Shown here piece by piece: positions 1 to 12,282 of a stretch of DNA of 64,000 nucleotides. Position numbers and translations under genes: made by a program. This DNA is from Carya illinoinensis (lineage: Eukaryota > Streptophyta > Magnoliopsida > Fagales > Juglandaceae): NCBI RefSeq assembly GCF_018687715.1, contig NC_056760.1:33679501-33743500 (forward strand), read 5' to 3'. How positions within the stretch are numbered: the first letter of the stretch is position 1; the number at the start of each line of letters is the position of its first letter. Under the pieces are notes generated by a model. That model saw only the letters and a program-made list of their open reading frames with translations. It searched no databases and had not been told where the DNA came from.

Positions 1-1279
1 ATGTGATTTTAAGTTTAATACTTGGATTTGATTTAGGACACATTTTTAAACCATGTAATATTTTGATTTGAAGATCTTATCTTTGTAAGCACGGATCAAG
101 TGTTTGATCCAAGCAGGTTAAGAGAAAACAATTCTATTTTTGGACTAAGTGTGGAGCCGAGTACTTCAAGTCATGTTTTTTAATTTTTGGTGACTTTTGT
201 GTGATGATTCAAAATATGTTAGTTCTTAGGAATGTGTTATGAATATGTTAGAAGAAAAATTTGAATTTTTTTGGAGTTCTTAGAGATGCTTTGAAAAAGG
301 TCAAACCTTGAGATTCAAGGATTTACATTTTAAATTAAAAAGTTTGAATCTTTTTACTAAAAATCTTTGTGTTGATGATTAGTATATTTTTGTTTGATGT
401 TTTAAATATGTTTTTAAACTTAGGATAGGAAGATATTTGTTGCAATGTTTTAGTTTGATCATGATTCTTGAAGTTGGAAGAATTGCAACAAAAATAAGAG
501 TTTTGGCCTTGAGAAGTTTCAGCCCTTTAAGGTTTTCCATAATTGTGATTTGTTTTAGTTTTTTCTAAATTGATGTTTGAGTTTAGGATAAAATTTATAT
601 GAAATATGTAAATTTATGTAAATTTTGGAGTTAGGGCTAAAATAGGAATTTTACTCTAAGTTAGGGCTAAAATATGAATTTTACTCAGTTAGCATTTTTC
701 CATATTTCTTATTGTTAGTGATAAAATTTCTAACTTTTAAAATCCCTACTTACAATTTCTTGTGTTTCGTGCTTGATTTCACGTAAATGTGACGATTGAG
801 GTAAATTAGCTTTTAACTTACTATTAATTTATTATGAATGTGTGATGGATAAGGAAATTATAAATTATGTGTATATGCTATCATATATGTCATGATATAC
901 TATGTCATTACATTTTTATCTATTACACATGATTTATTTTATCATGAAATACTTATCTATTACACAATCATTCTGTCACATATTGCTATCTATTGCAAGT
1001 ATGTCATATTACGTTACATCATCTGTTATACATATGTCATCACATAATATTTTCTATTACATATTATGCCATGTAACAAAATATTGTTTGTTACATATTA
1101 TGCCATGTTATAAATTTTTTCCTAATACATGTTATGCTATGCTATAAAATATTTTCTATCTCAAAGTACATCATGTTTTTTGACTTACGTTCATATCATG
1201 TTACACTACATTAGAACTTTTGTTCTTTCGTTTCGCTTGGAGTATAGTTTGTGTATCTCTAAAACAATATTTTCTTAGT

Positions 1280-1660
1280 CAATCATGCCTAGGATACTCG
1301 TGATGTAATCACTATAATTGTTCAAATATCTCTCTTTGTAATTCACGCAAGGTATTTTCAGCTTAATCACTTTGATTGGTAGAATACATCTACTCATATA
1401 CTCCTGGCGTAATCACTCTGATTGTTAGAGTATCTCATTTAATATAGTCATGAAAAAATCATTCTGATTGTCAAAATATTACTAGGTACTCATGGCGTAA
1501 TCATTTTGATTGTTAGGGTATCTCATTTAAAATACATATGGTATAATCATTTTAATTGTCTGAATATCTCTAACAAAATATGTTGGGTGGGATCATTCTG
1601 ATTATTCACTACTCATAAGAAAACCATTGGCGAAATCATTTTGATTGTCAGAATTCACTT
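1280..1660. repeat. Degenerate minisatellite, about 40-60 bp unit
   Basis: A phrase of the form 'gcgtaatcattttgattgt' followed by 'agaatatctc' recurs about seven times with substitutions and length changes. It lies inside the LTR-like left end of the window. There is no coding potential. Confidence 0.75.
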
Positions 1661-1675
1661 CACATTCATTTTATA

Positions 1676-1830
1676 TTGAAGTTTACGTTCATGCTATGTT
1701 CAAGTTCACATTCATGCTATATTCAAGTTCACGTTCATGCTATGTATCAAGTTCATGTTCATGTCATGTTTCAAGTTATGTTCATGCTATATTTCAAATT
1801 CATAGCCTCAATGCTCATAGCCTCAATGTC
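1676..1830. repeat. Short tandem repeat, about 24 bp unit
   Basis: Units of the form 'gttcatgctatgttcaa' repeat about five times with small changes, then pass into two copies of 'catagcctcaatg'. It directly abuts the minisatellite on its left and element A on its right. Confidence 0.7.
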
Positions 1831-4012
1831 AAATGCCATAGGCAATTACAAAGTACATGGTACATAAAAAGGTTTTATCCAAACCTTGTCCCAATCATTG
1901 ACATCCATACACGAGAATTTCAAAATATAGTAAAAGTTAGCATTTCCCAAAACATAGGACCAAAATTTTTTTTTTATAAGTAATCACATAGCATACCAAA
2001 GTTAACACAAGCATACAAGAGGTATATTATGCAATGCATGCATGGACATGTACTTAACTTATAACTGAGGCTGAGCTGAGACTCATGCTTTGACAATTCT
2101 TAACACATGTAACAGAGACTTAGCTTTTTCGAAAAAACATACTTTCATCATCATTCATATCTTAGTTAATCACGTGATTTGGAACATATCATATCCTATC
2201 GCATGATTCACCTCATGTGATTCATAACATATCATGTAGGCACGTGGCCTTGTTCTTATAACACTTGTAGACACATCATGGCTCCCCTATGCACCGCATG
2301 TTCCTGCTAGTTACCGCACCATCACCGGTCTGTGCACCATGATGTCTACCTCTTAACATAACTTAACTTATTAACTCGACAATACTTGTCGGGTTACATG
2401 CCTTATGCACCCACTAGCGTTAGGAGCTACCCAGCTCTGGAATTCTTTTAAAAGAATCCATCTGAGGCACATCGGCTGTTCTTTGTTGACCAGGGGTTAC
2501 TACTCCATAATGGACAGAGGAGTTACACTAAGACATTCCCCCACCCTCGCATTTGGGGTCGTGATAAAAAATTTTAAAATATTACTTTATTTCCAAAAAC
2601 CCTTTTTGTTCTTGAAAACGTTTCTCTTTAAAATCATTTATCTCAAATGCACGTGACATGAGACTTAAGGCATGTGTGCTAGTACTTCGCATATGCCATA
2701 TGAGAGATACCATGCATGAAATAACCAAGCATAATATGTTCAATTCATGGCATGATAACATAGAACACATGAGATATCAAAATACATACATGGAACTATG
2801 AGCTTAAACCTTGGTCAAAACATACATGCACCAGAACATGGAAGATCATCATTTAAACATGCTTCAAACTTCATCCAAGGTACTTATAATTCATGGCATA
2901 ATAAAACAAGACATGAAATCATGGTATTTGAACAAGATCCGAGTCACTCAAGGTATGGTAAAACCAAATCATCACAAATCTTAAAACATCAATATCCTTT
3001 TTGTCAAAACCGAAATATGTAAGGAATCTTACCACAATTTTTTATCACGATTCATATTAGTCATTTCATATTTATATTCCAAGTTCATGTAAGAGTGTTC
3101 CATCAAGCAAACAAGAATAGCAACAAAAGTCATAGAAACAAATCAAGGATTTACACACAAGTATACATGGATTAACAAGATGTAAGTTAAGTGTATACTT
3201 ACAAAAATCCACGGAGATTAACAAATTGCAAGCTGTAAATCAAAGTGTAACTAGTTAGAATGAGGGTTCTAAAAACCCTAATCCATGATTCTTGAGTGTG
3301 TGTGATTTCTAGGGTTACCACTAGGGCTCAAACAAAACTAAACCATTCAGCCTCTAGGGTTTTGAGTCAAGAAATCCCTTGTTTCACTCATAGAATTGAA
3401 CCAAACTTAAAATGAGACAAGAACATATGATGGGGATCAAAAATAGGAAGGATAGACACCTTTCATCAATCAGCTTCAAGGGTTTCGAAGAAACCCTAAT
3501 TCGATTTTTTGAGAAAATGTGAGGGATACATGTGTGCTTCATCACTTTTGAACTCTCTTGAGATTTGGATCTCATCTTTGAGTTAGAATGATGAAGAGTG
3601 AGTGTAAAGAGCTAAGAAAAACTGAGTCTTACCTTGGTCTATCTTGAAGATATCGAAACCCTCTTCTCGAATGAACTTTCCTTGTTTGGTTGAAAAGAAA
3701 ATGTAAGAAAGTGTAAGGATCTTCAAGTGGATGTGTGGATTTTGTTTGGAGAGGATGAGGATACATACAAGTTCTGAAAATGGAAAAAAGAAAATCCCTT
3801 AAGCGTGTTCTCATCCCCTCTTATATACTTGGTCCCTTGATCTCCTTTTTGTATACCTCCATTACTAAAATAGTCTCTTAGAATTCCCTCATAGGGGTGC
3901 ATTGGGAATGGGCATGCATAGGTGGAGTGTTAGGGTTTCCTTACCTTAGCCGAAGATCCTCTTTTCCCTCTTTTGCCCTTCCTCCTTCATAAGTAGGTGA
4001 ACTTCCTTCAAG

Positions 4013-5369
4013 TGTACTGATTGAGTTGAATTATTGCATTTTTAATGCTTTTGGAACCAATATATATTAATTCTTTCATTACTTTATCATTGGTTTTATA
4101 TGGAAAAATGAATAAATCAAAATTGTGATTTTAATTGATTAAAAGCATGAATTTCTGCTCTAATTTTATCAACTGCCAATTAATATGGGTTATGGTACAT
4201 TTCGCTCGAGCGGCGGCTTCTGGCCGCTCGAGCGAAGTCAGGCAGATTCAAACGCTCGACTTCCGCTCGACAGTGGGCTCGAGCGAGATGCGGGAAAAGA
4301 GATCGCTCTAGCGGAGGTATTTGGCTGCTCGAGCGAATTCAGGCAGAGTCGAACGCTCGATGTTCGCTCGACAGGCCGCTCGAGCGGGTTCCTGAAAAAC
4401 AAAGATCGCTCGAGCGGAGACATTGGCCGCTCGAGCGAAATCAGGCAGAGTCGAACGCTCGACACCCCGCTCGAGCGAACATCGTATTTTGACAGATTTT
4501 AGGTTTTCCGCCGTGAGACCATATAAAAGTAATTTTTCACTCTAGAGCCACGACTCTTGGGCTGGAAAACTCGGTTTTTGAGTAGAGAAACACTTAGAAT
4601 TCATTTTTCCTTTGATTTTCGTTCAGATTCGAAGAGGAAGATTCATTCAATCGATCATTCACGCAGCCACACAATTTCCACTGGATCATTCACTCACACT
4701 GCAGCAGATTGAAGAACTCCTTGAGGGGTCCAATTGCCATTGCAGCTCAGCCTCCTCCACCACTTCGAATCTTCATCTCCATTCAACTGGCTTGATCTTT
4801 TCAATTCCCTACTAGCTATTTCATTTCAGTTTTGAGTTTCTGAATGATTTTAGAGAACTTTGATTTAGACGTTTGAGAAATTTATTTGTTATTCATTCAA
4901 TTCATGTTATTTATTTTTATCGTTTTGTTAAACTTTCATTTTAGTATTGATTACAATTACGGTGGTTAATTTGAGAATTTGTGATTTGAACATAATGATG
5001 AACCCTAGAACTTGATTTTGGGGCTTTTCAATTTCAGTGCATGGTTTGTCAATTACTTCATAATTTAGTTTAATTCTTAATTTAGTTTTATCAATTTCTG
5101 AGTTTAATCTATTAGTCCTTTACATTCCGATCCGACAATCAAAATCCAAAAATATGAATCTAGTCCAAGACTAGTGTCCTCTCCCATCCATTGCACATAC
5201 CATCATTTTATTTTCTCTTTGTGAAGTTTTTCACATTTTTTCAACGAGTTTGATTTCTAAGTAACTTTCCCTGAGGAGACGATCTAGGAATTTATTCCTA
5301 ATTATTACACGACATCCTCCTGCACTTGGGATAGCTTTAGTGCTACTCATTTTTGAGTGAGTCATGTAC
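4013..5369 (+). mobile_element. Solo LTR (4018-5364) with perfect TSD TGTAC
   Basis: A 1,347-bp block begins TGATTGAG and ends GAGTGAGTCA. It is flanked by TGTAC at 4013-4017 and 5365-5369. Removing it rejoins element A sequence that is continuous in the other A LTR near 14,520. A TATA-like 'catataaaag' near 4520 suggests plus orientation. The upstream part carries an unusual CTCGAGCG repeat cluster. No internal retroelement sequence remains, so recombination between two LTRs is the likely origin. The family was not identified. Confidence 0.8.
4201..4480. repeat. Three tandem ~102-bp units rich in CTCGAGCG palindromes
   Basis: Units start near 4202, 4304 and 4405. Together they hold eight copies of CTCGAGCG plus mutated ones, many within the palindrome CGCTCGAGCG. 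The cluster is far more GC- and CpG-rich than its surroundings and lies just upstream of the TATA-like box of the solo LTR, where U3 enhancers sit in LTRs. The open frames that cross it on both strands come from its palindromic composition. Confidence 0.85.
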
Positions 5370-6245
5370 TTGGGTAAAATAGCTTATGCCTATTCCTTTT
5401 TCCAACAAGCAAATTATTGGCATGAATGACAAGTGGCTTAGGCATGTGCCTTGCCTATGGCTGTCCACCATCTTTTCTTTTCCCTCCATTTTGTTGCTCC
5501 ATCTTCCCAATATGACATTTCATGTGCCATTGGTTCATTTTTGAAATAAAATTACAAGTGGCAAGCAAGGGACTTGGGCTATTGGTGGCTGAAAATTCAA
5601 GGGTAAATTAGTCCATTGTATTAATGTCCCTTCGTCAAATCTTCTAGAAACCCATGGCATGTTTGACACTTGACAAAATCTGAAAATATTTTGAGTGTAA
5701 GCCAAGAAATTCGTAATCCCCTTGTGTCCCTTTAGTTTCCCTATGTAAATCTCTTTGGAACTCTATTTTTATCTTCCTTAAGCTCCATTTTCTAGAAGCA
5801 TCAATATGGGAAATTGGATTTGGTCCAAATGGGTGGTTCTAGACGTGTGGGGAAGGCAAATCCAAAAATCCCTTGGTCTTCCCTAGGTCATCTTGTTACT
5901 TAGTTCTTCTAGAAGCTCCATGCATGTAAGAAAAGCGTCAATCCCACTAAGGTAGGCGTGCAAGCCATCCCTTGGCTTTCCCTACACTTCTCTCCCCCCT
6001 TAGTCCACTATCGAGTCTAGATACATAGTGCCTTGCATGTACGACACATAGCACCATTGACAAAGGCTTGGGTCATGGGCTTGGATTTCTTGTAGGGGCC
6101 AAAATTCACTAAAGATTTTAGGGCTAGCTCTCTCTCTTGGGCTCAAGTTTCTTTACTAAACTTGTAAGGCTCATCTTTACCCAAAACACTATGGCTTTTA
6201 AAAATAAAGCTATGACCCATGCTCTACTAGGTTTGGGTTATCACA

Positions 6246-6260
6246 TCCTCCCCCCCTTAG
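6246..6260 (-). other. Polypurine tract of element A
   Basis: Read on the minus strand this is CTAAGGGGGGGAGGA immediately before the LTR start TGTGATAACC. The preceding minus-strand sequence encodes an 'FEDEIF' phrase often found just ahead of the tract in plant gypsy elements. Confidence 0.8.
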
Positions 6261-6790
6261 AAAAGATTTCATCCTCGAAATCAATACCGCAACAGTAATT
6301 ATAACAGTTACAGTTAGATCTAGGGTTACTACCTCCTCTTGTTGCTGTCGTGGATTCTTTTGAAGATGAGGATGAGGGTGGTATTTGATCCGATTCTTCT
6401 GTTACTAAATCTTGAGAAAAATAGAACACCGCATCCAAGTCATAGTCAAAATACATGTTCACCCGCATTTCATTTAATTTGTGCTCTATCTCTAGCTTCA
6501 TGTCCTTGATAGGTTGACCTTCTTCACAAAAATGAATGCGATCTATAGATGTGTCTGAGGTCTCATAGGGCATAGACCTAATCAAGCGTTCTTCCTCTAT
6601 CAAACTAGTCATAACTATAAGATAAGCGACAGCTTTTTCCTTCATACTTTTCTTTACTTGTCTTGCTATTAATACTAACGGAATAGACCTAACTATTTCC
6701 CCCATATAATAGATGCTGTCCTTTGAGGGTAAATCAAAAATCACCTTCCTCCTTTGGCAATCTATCTATCTTAGCATAATGCCTTGATAG

Positions 6791-7018
6791 CTAATCCATT
6801 CCTAAGATCAAATCTATGGTTAGGAATAGTCCTGTGATTTCCAACGGATAATCCCTAACTATACGAGTGCATCCAATTGTCTTTCCAATCGGAATAGCTA
6901 CTGAAACTTTAAGAGACAAGGATTCCACGTTCAACTTACACATTCTCACGCAATCATAAGACACACAAGATCTCGATGCTCCAGAGTTAAACAAAGTACA
7001 AGCCATATATTGCATCAA
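6791..7018 (-). pseudogene. Aspartic protease fragment of element A
   Basis: The frame encodes a retropepsin-like segment. 'ACTLFNSGASRSCVS' aligns with the usual [12 protein letters not shown] active-site region, and it ends 'DLILGMD', which matches the conserved ILGMD motif. The catalytic Asp of DSGA is Asn here, so the enzyme would be inactive. The gag fragments lie upstream on the same strand beyond the solo LTR. No reverse transcriptase follows. Confidence 0.75.
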
Positions 7019-7102
7019 TTTAAGCTTACATGAAAGGGTAACTAAGATTACTCAAGAATTCTTAACAAACACAAGCTACCAACTAAACTAGGGTTGGAAT
7101 GT

Positions 7103-7846
7103 TACCATGTAACACCCCCTTCCCGTAGGCTACGAGTGTCACATAATTTCTATAAAAAATAGCCCAGCAAGAGATTTCATGTTTGAGAAAATTAACATTT
7201 ACTTCATAAAAAGATTCATTTAATAAAATCATGTCTCCAACAATAATAAATAAAATAACTTAATAAAATTTCTAGTCATAAAAACAATTTATTCTAAAAG
7301 GTCTGGGATTTAATTGATTGCTCTATCTAATCCTGGCCGGTTGCTCATGGTCATCATCCTCACCTGGGTGATTAAGAACATGAGAAAAAACTAAAATGAG
7401 TCGAAAATTCAGTAAGAAATCTATCACAACATAAACATAATAAACATAGGATTTTTCCTAAACATGTTCATACAAAAGCTTAAATCATGACTATTCATGC
7501 TGGTGTTTATGCTATACATAATTGACTTATCTGAATTAACTGATTGACCTAATTAGCCAACACACTTAACATTGTGTACGAGATTTTGCACTAGCTCCAT
7601 GTCCTACGGCTGCAAGGGGAGCTGCTAATAGTATTCTGACCTACAATGGTGGACCATGCTTGAGTCCATGGCTTGCACATCTATCCTGAAACTACATTGG
7701 TACCATACATTTGAATGGCCATCTGATCTAATCTTATCTTGCACTTAAACTTAAGATAGTTTACGTGTCTTATGCATATGAAATACATGACCATATGCTA
7801 TGCTGGATGACATAGTTTAGGCCTTCCATTGTGGTGTTACATACTA
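7103..7846 (-). mobile_element. Solo LTR (7108-7841), TSD tacca/tacta
   Basis: A 734-bp block begins TGTAACACC and ends GGTGTTACA, a nine-base inverted match. It is flanked by tacca (7103-7107) and tacta (7842-7846), a five-base duplication with one change. It interrupts element A between gag and protease. The first bases resemble the left end of the block at 31771, so a related LTR in minus orientation is likely. No coding sequence is present. Confidence 0.7.
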
Positions 7847-7939
7847 GTAATTACTCTGGTATCCATGGCTTTCTCAGTTTCCAAATCTACTTCTCCTTGC
7901 ATGATAGCGTAAACTTTATCCTAGAAAAGAAGGGTTTTC

Positions 7940-8900
7940 CCTTTGCTTCCTAGCATTGCTGCTCCTCCAAACGTATTGCGTGGACAATCTCGAATCATAT
8001 GACCAATTTGACCACATTTAAAACAGGATCCCATAGCAAATCGACATTCACCACTATGTCTTTGTCCAAAACTTTAACAAGGTGGTGTTGTAATGGTTAT
8101 CACATTTCTGACTACTTTCCCCTTTCCTTTGTCCATGGTGTAGGGAACCTTCTTCTTTCCCATTTTCCTTCCCGAAGAGCAAGGCATTCCCCTTTTTTGA
8201 TCATTATGGACTTGAGAAATTAGACTTCGCTGCCTTACCTCTGCTATCGAAGTAATGTTAACTAACTCTTGGAAATTCTCGATCCACAAGCAAGTGACTT
8301 GGTTTTGGATCCTTGGTTGTAGTCCGTCTTGAGATTTTCTAGCTTGCATTTTCTCTGTGCCAATCAAGTGAGAGGAAAATATTCCTAATTCCATAAATCG
8401 AGTTGCATACTGCTCTACCGTCATGTTGCCTTGCATCAAGTTCACAAACTCTAATGCCTTCTATTGCTTGGCCATCTCTGGAAAGAAACGACTATCGAAC
8501 TCTCTTTTAAATCATTCCCAAGTGAGAGTAGCTACGTCTCCCAACTCTCACACTAAAAAATGTCTTTTCATGTCCCACCATATGCCAGCCTCTTTTTGAA
8601 GTAGGTGCCCAGCATACTAGACCTTTTGTTCCTCTGTGCATCCAGTGATATCAAATGTTTTATCCAAGTCGATGAACCACTTCTTGGCTCTTAGTGCTCC
8701 CTCCATACCCATAAAATTTGGATATCTATACACCATAAATCGCTTAAATGGACACCCTTGATTCTCACCTCTAGGCGGCTCTTGCCTAGTTTTTTGTCCT
8801 TGTTCCATTTGATATCTTACTACCTCAGTCATCTAGCGGATAGCTTCTGCTATTACTTGTCCTCCTTCTAGTGGAGGCTTCCTAGCCTCCTTCCAATGTC
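7940..8900 (-). pseudogene. Gag remnant of element A
   Basis: Minus-strand frames resemble Ty3/gypsy Gag. At 8617-8832 a segment reads '...YPNFMGMEGALRAKKWFID' and 'ITGCTEEQKV', parallel to 'TPHFTGNEDPLQAGRWIKD' and 'VCGCTEAQQV' in element C. At 8074-8445 'MTVEQYATRFMEL' parallels 'ATVEQYARRFIEL' of C. The frame is broken between these pieces. The zinc-knuckle region near 7,970-8,050 is degraded. It is a decayed relative of C gag. Confidence 0.75.
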
Positions 8901-9105
8901 TGTGCACCATTAGGTATTTTCCTCTGGGAATGCACAAAACCAATGCTTGTCAGCCTCTCCTCAATGAACGTGCCTCCTTAAGGATTCAAAACCAAAGTTT
9001 TGAATACCATTCATGTGACCGTTTTAGTTAAGGTACTAGAACGAAATATTTCAGGATTAATTATATATTATATATATGTATATATAAACTAACAACTAAT
9101 AGAAT

Positions 9106-9142
<37 letters not shown>

Positions 9143-9170
9143 AGTGTGTGTCATTTATATGTGTATATAT
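9106..9170. repeat. (CA)n microsatellite with adjoining TG/TA-rich tract
   Basis: About fifteen CA dinucleotides run near 9110-9140, then TG- and TA-rich sequence that could pair back with it. Confidence 0.85.
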
Positions 9171-9610
9171 ATGGAAGAATTGAAGATTTATAAAATGAAT
9201 ATATGTTAAAAAAATCACAAACTTGAGTTAGGACATAAAAACAAATAAAAAAAATAAAAGAATAGATAAATTATTAAAAATAATGACAGTTGAAAAAAGA
9301 GAGAATGGGGGACATATTTAAAGTTACAAAAAAAAATAATATATAAAAATATTTTATATTCTAGAATTAATTAAAATAAAATTTACAAAAATGTCATCTA
9401 AGTACACCAGAATAGCTGAAATTTGGAGTGAAATGGAACAGGATGGTATAGTGAAGGGACACTACACTGAAACGGAAAATTCCAGCCATACCAACCAGTA
9501 TGGAGCAAAATTTACAACATTGATTCAAGCCTATAACTACTAGATTCCAATACTAGCATCAGGTACCATGTATTCCTAGGACAACTTGTGGTTTACCTAG
9601 AGACGTAATT

Positions 9611-9622
9611 GCTCTTATACCA
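9611..9622 (-). other. Primer binding site of element A (degraded)
   Basis: On the minus strand this reads TGGTATAAGAGC, one change from TGGTATCAGAGC, the complement of the initiator methionine tRNA 3' end that primes many plant gypsy elements. It lies six bases inside the right LTR start at 9629. Confidence 0.75.
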
Positions 9623-12282
9623 ACGCTTTGTGATGCCCCCAGCCCCCGTTTGGGATTGGACGATGATTGAAGCGTTGGGACATGTAACACAAGGTTACAT
9701 ACTCTTCGTACATGAAAGTTAAGATGCAATGGACCTATTAATCTAGCAGTATACAGTAAATCGTAGCGAAAATTCTACTTAGGTTAAATGGTAAAATAAA
9801 TATCATGGTACTAAAGCACAATATCCTAAAAGATCAAATTTCATAAAATCTTTCAAAGAGCATAATTGTTTCAAAAGAGACTCCCAAAACACGGGACCAT
9901 CACTTTTAAGTCAGCAAAAAAAATTCTTCCTTTTATAAAGTCATGTGTACCAATACTAGGGTACCATCTTAGTTAAACTTAAAAGACTCCCTTTGTCCAT
10001 CGAGGGTCTAGCTCCAATAGCCTTAACTTTGTAGCAACCTTTTTCACTTCAATGAAGGAATATCAGGCTTGCTTGAGATACCCTGTCACGAAATCCATAT
10101 CATTCTTAAATTGCAAATCCTTCTAGGGATCAAGAAGTAAAGTCCCATCATTTGACTCATTGAGGGTCTCACAAATTTCCTTGAGTCACCGCACAGTAAC
10201 CTTTAGCATGTCTACAGTAAAGTGGTAACGGGCCTTTATTGTGAACTTGTCCTCCACTGGCTCATTAATCCCATCTATAATCCTAAGAGCCTTGCATACC
10301 TATTACAATATTTACCATTTTATGTGGGGAATGGTAGTAGAAATTACCACAGTAAGATTTCAAGAAATCTCAGTAAGTAAATAAATAATGTACAATACAT
10401 AAGCATACAAGAGCAAGCCATATGAATGCATGGACATGAATTTTTACTTATGCACTTTGACTTTTGAAAATGGGACATGTGACATAGAACTTTTACGACT
10501 TTTTAGAAAAAACATCTTTTATCTTTTCTTTCTTGAACATTAAACATAGCATAGCATAGCATGTCTTGGAGCTCAAGGCTTTATTCTTGACTTTAAACAT
10601 ATGATTGGATACCTCACTACTCCACTATGTACCGTGTGTTCCCCACTAGTTACCGCATCACCCATTGACCCACTTTGATCAAGATGACTATGACTTATTC
10701 TTAATCTTACTTAGTATGGTAGTTCACATTTTTGTCTTCATCGCACAGCAACCACTAGTTTTAAGTGCAACCCCACTTCAATATCCTTTCCTTCTATTAA
10801 GCATTCGAGGCTCATCGACTATACTTCGTTGACCCATGGGTTACCACTCTATTCTAATCACTCTTGAGTGGACAGAGGAGTTTTACTAGGACATTCTCTT
10901 GTCCTAGCATTTAGGTTGTGACAAATTTTAAACAACTTTTTTTCTTTTTAGACAATTTCACAAACCCAATGCAGATGACACGGACTATGAAACTGTGTTC
11001 TTATTCAATAATTCAAAGACATTTGAACAACAAATAAGGAACAAAGCACTTATATTTTCAAATTTACTATGCATGGCTAAAACATTCGAACCCTAATATA
11101 CATGGATATTCATTTTATGCACTTAGAACTTCAAACATACATTTGATGATACATCACACATATATGCATGGCCGAAACATGTCCTCATTTAAAATGCATG
11201 ATTATTCAATCCTTTCATAAACTTGGAGTTTTCTAATGCATTCGGTTAAACATCACTAATAAAATACATATAGCTGAATCATGCATGTAAATATACATGT
11301 GAGAAAGCAAGCATTTCATGAACTTAAACCTCTAATAGGTTCAGTTAGACATCAAATATCAATATGCACATCAAAATATGTGAATCCAAACACTAGATAT
11401 GGAATCACAACTCCTTTTGATGGGGTCAATCATGTAACAACAACCAATGAAATAACATGGCAATCAAACACTTAAAGAACCAAATATAACACATGGTGAA
11501 ATATCATCACTTTAAACACAAACATGCAAACAAATAACAAGTTTACATAACTTATACATAAAATATCCGAGAGTAAGCTAGAGGTCTACTTACAAAAATC
11601 CAACATCTAATAAAATAAGCAAGCTGTAAAATATAGAATAACCCTAGTTTTCAAATGAATGCTTTAGGCCACAACCTTCCTTCCTCTCAAAAGTATTCAT
11701 CCTCAAAACTTAACCAAAAGATAGTTTGGATTTTCATTCTTTGGAGAAGAAAAACCTAAGTATTTGTGTGTGTGTGTGTGCGTGTGTGTGTGCTTGTGTG
11801 GAAACTCTTTATCAAAACTGAAAGCATTTCTCTTCTCTTTGTTGTGTGTGTGTCTTGATCATTTATTCATGAAGAACTTGTGGAAGCTAAAACATTCCCT
11901 CTCTTGGCCGTGTGTGAGAAATAAGAAAAGAAGTGTTTGATTTTCCTTACATCGTGGCTTCCCTTGGTGGATGATGACTCTAACTTGCAAGCACTTAGAA
12001 TAATGTTTGAGTATATGGAGGGTGGCGTGAATGTTGTTTGGGTAAAGAGAAAATAGTAAAGAGTGGAGAGAAAGTGAGTGACCTGAAAATATCTAAGCTT
12101 TTTTTCAAAAATGCCAAAAAGACTTTTGATTTTTCACTCCCCTTTCTTATAGGCGTGATTTCCCTCTAAAAAATTTGAAACTTGGTGCATGGATGCCAAT
12201 GGCATCACTACCATGTGTGTCTCTTCCCCTTTACCCATTATTAGATTGTGTTAGGAACCAAAAGCCAACTTTTAGACAAGTG

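Larger units (their letters stand above)
1..1830 (+). repeat. Decayed LTR-like AT-rich sequence, no gene
   Basis: I see no gene here. The stretch around 600-900, with a repeated phrase about 'ttagggctaaaat', resembles in reverse complement the sequence near 59,150-59,300. The two may be copies of one old LTR family in opposite orientations. The right part becomes tandem repeats (listed separately). The left end lies outside the window, so no LTR terminus or TSD could be found. The short open frames are compositional. Confidence 0.4.
1840..6245 (-). mobile_element. Element A: 3' LTR (left copy), interrupted by a solo LTR
   Basis: This is the left long terminal repeat of an old minus-strand Ty3/gypsy element. 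The right end is clear: in plus orientation the LTR stops at '...gggttatcaca' (6245), followed by a purine tract read on the minus strand. Blocks match the right copy: 1980-2170 with 10390-10510, 2465-2580 with 10800-10930, and 5370-6245 with 14480-15286 plus 30015-30131. The left boundary is uncertain because the first 200 bp of the right copy have no clear match here. Without the inserted solo LTR the repeat is about 3 kb. No host gene was seen. Confidence 0.65.
6248..9628 (-). mobile_element. Element A internal region, deleted for RT, RNase H and integrase
   Basis: On the minus strand the order from right to left is primer binding site, gag fragments, gag zinc-knuckle region, protease fragment, then polypurine tract. 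Reverse transcriptase, RNase H and integrase are missing, so the protease runs almost directly into the 3' end. A separate 734-bp solo LTR sits between gag and protease. About 8,930-9,600 is non-coding, with an AC/TG-rich microsatellite near 9106-9170. The element cannot move on its own. Confidence 0.7.

Noticed and set aside
1280..1660. Regular repeats considered as a CRISPR-like array
   Set aside because: Units are degenerate and of uneven length with no unique spacers, and the context is plant LTR sequence. It is a minisatellite.
6241..6744. 167-residue minus-strand open frame next to element A polypurine tract
   Set aside because: Its end encodes the common pre-tract 'FEDEIF' phrase, but the rest matches no pol domain. 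It is decayed 3' element sequence.
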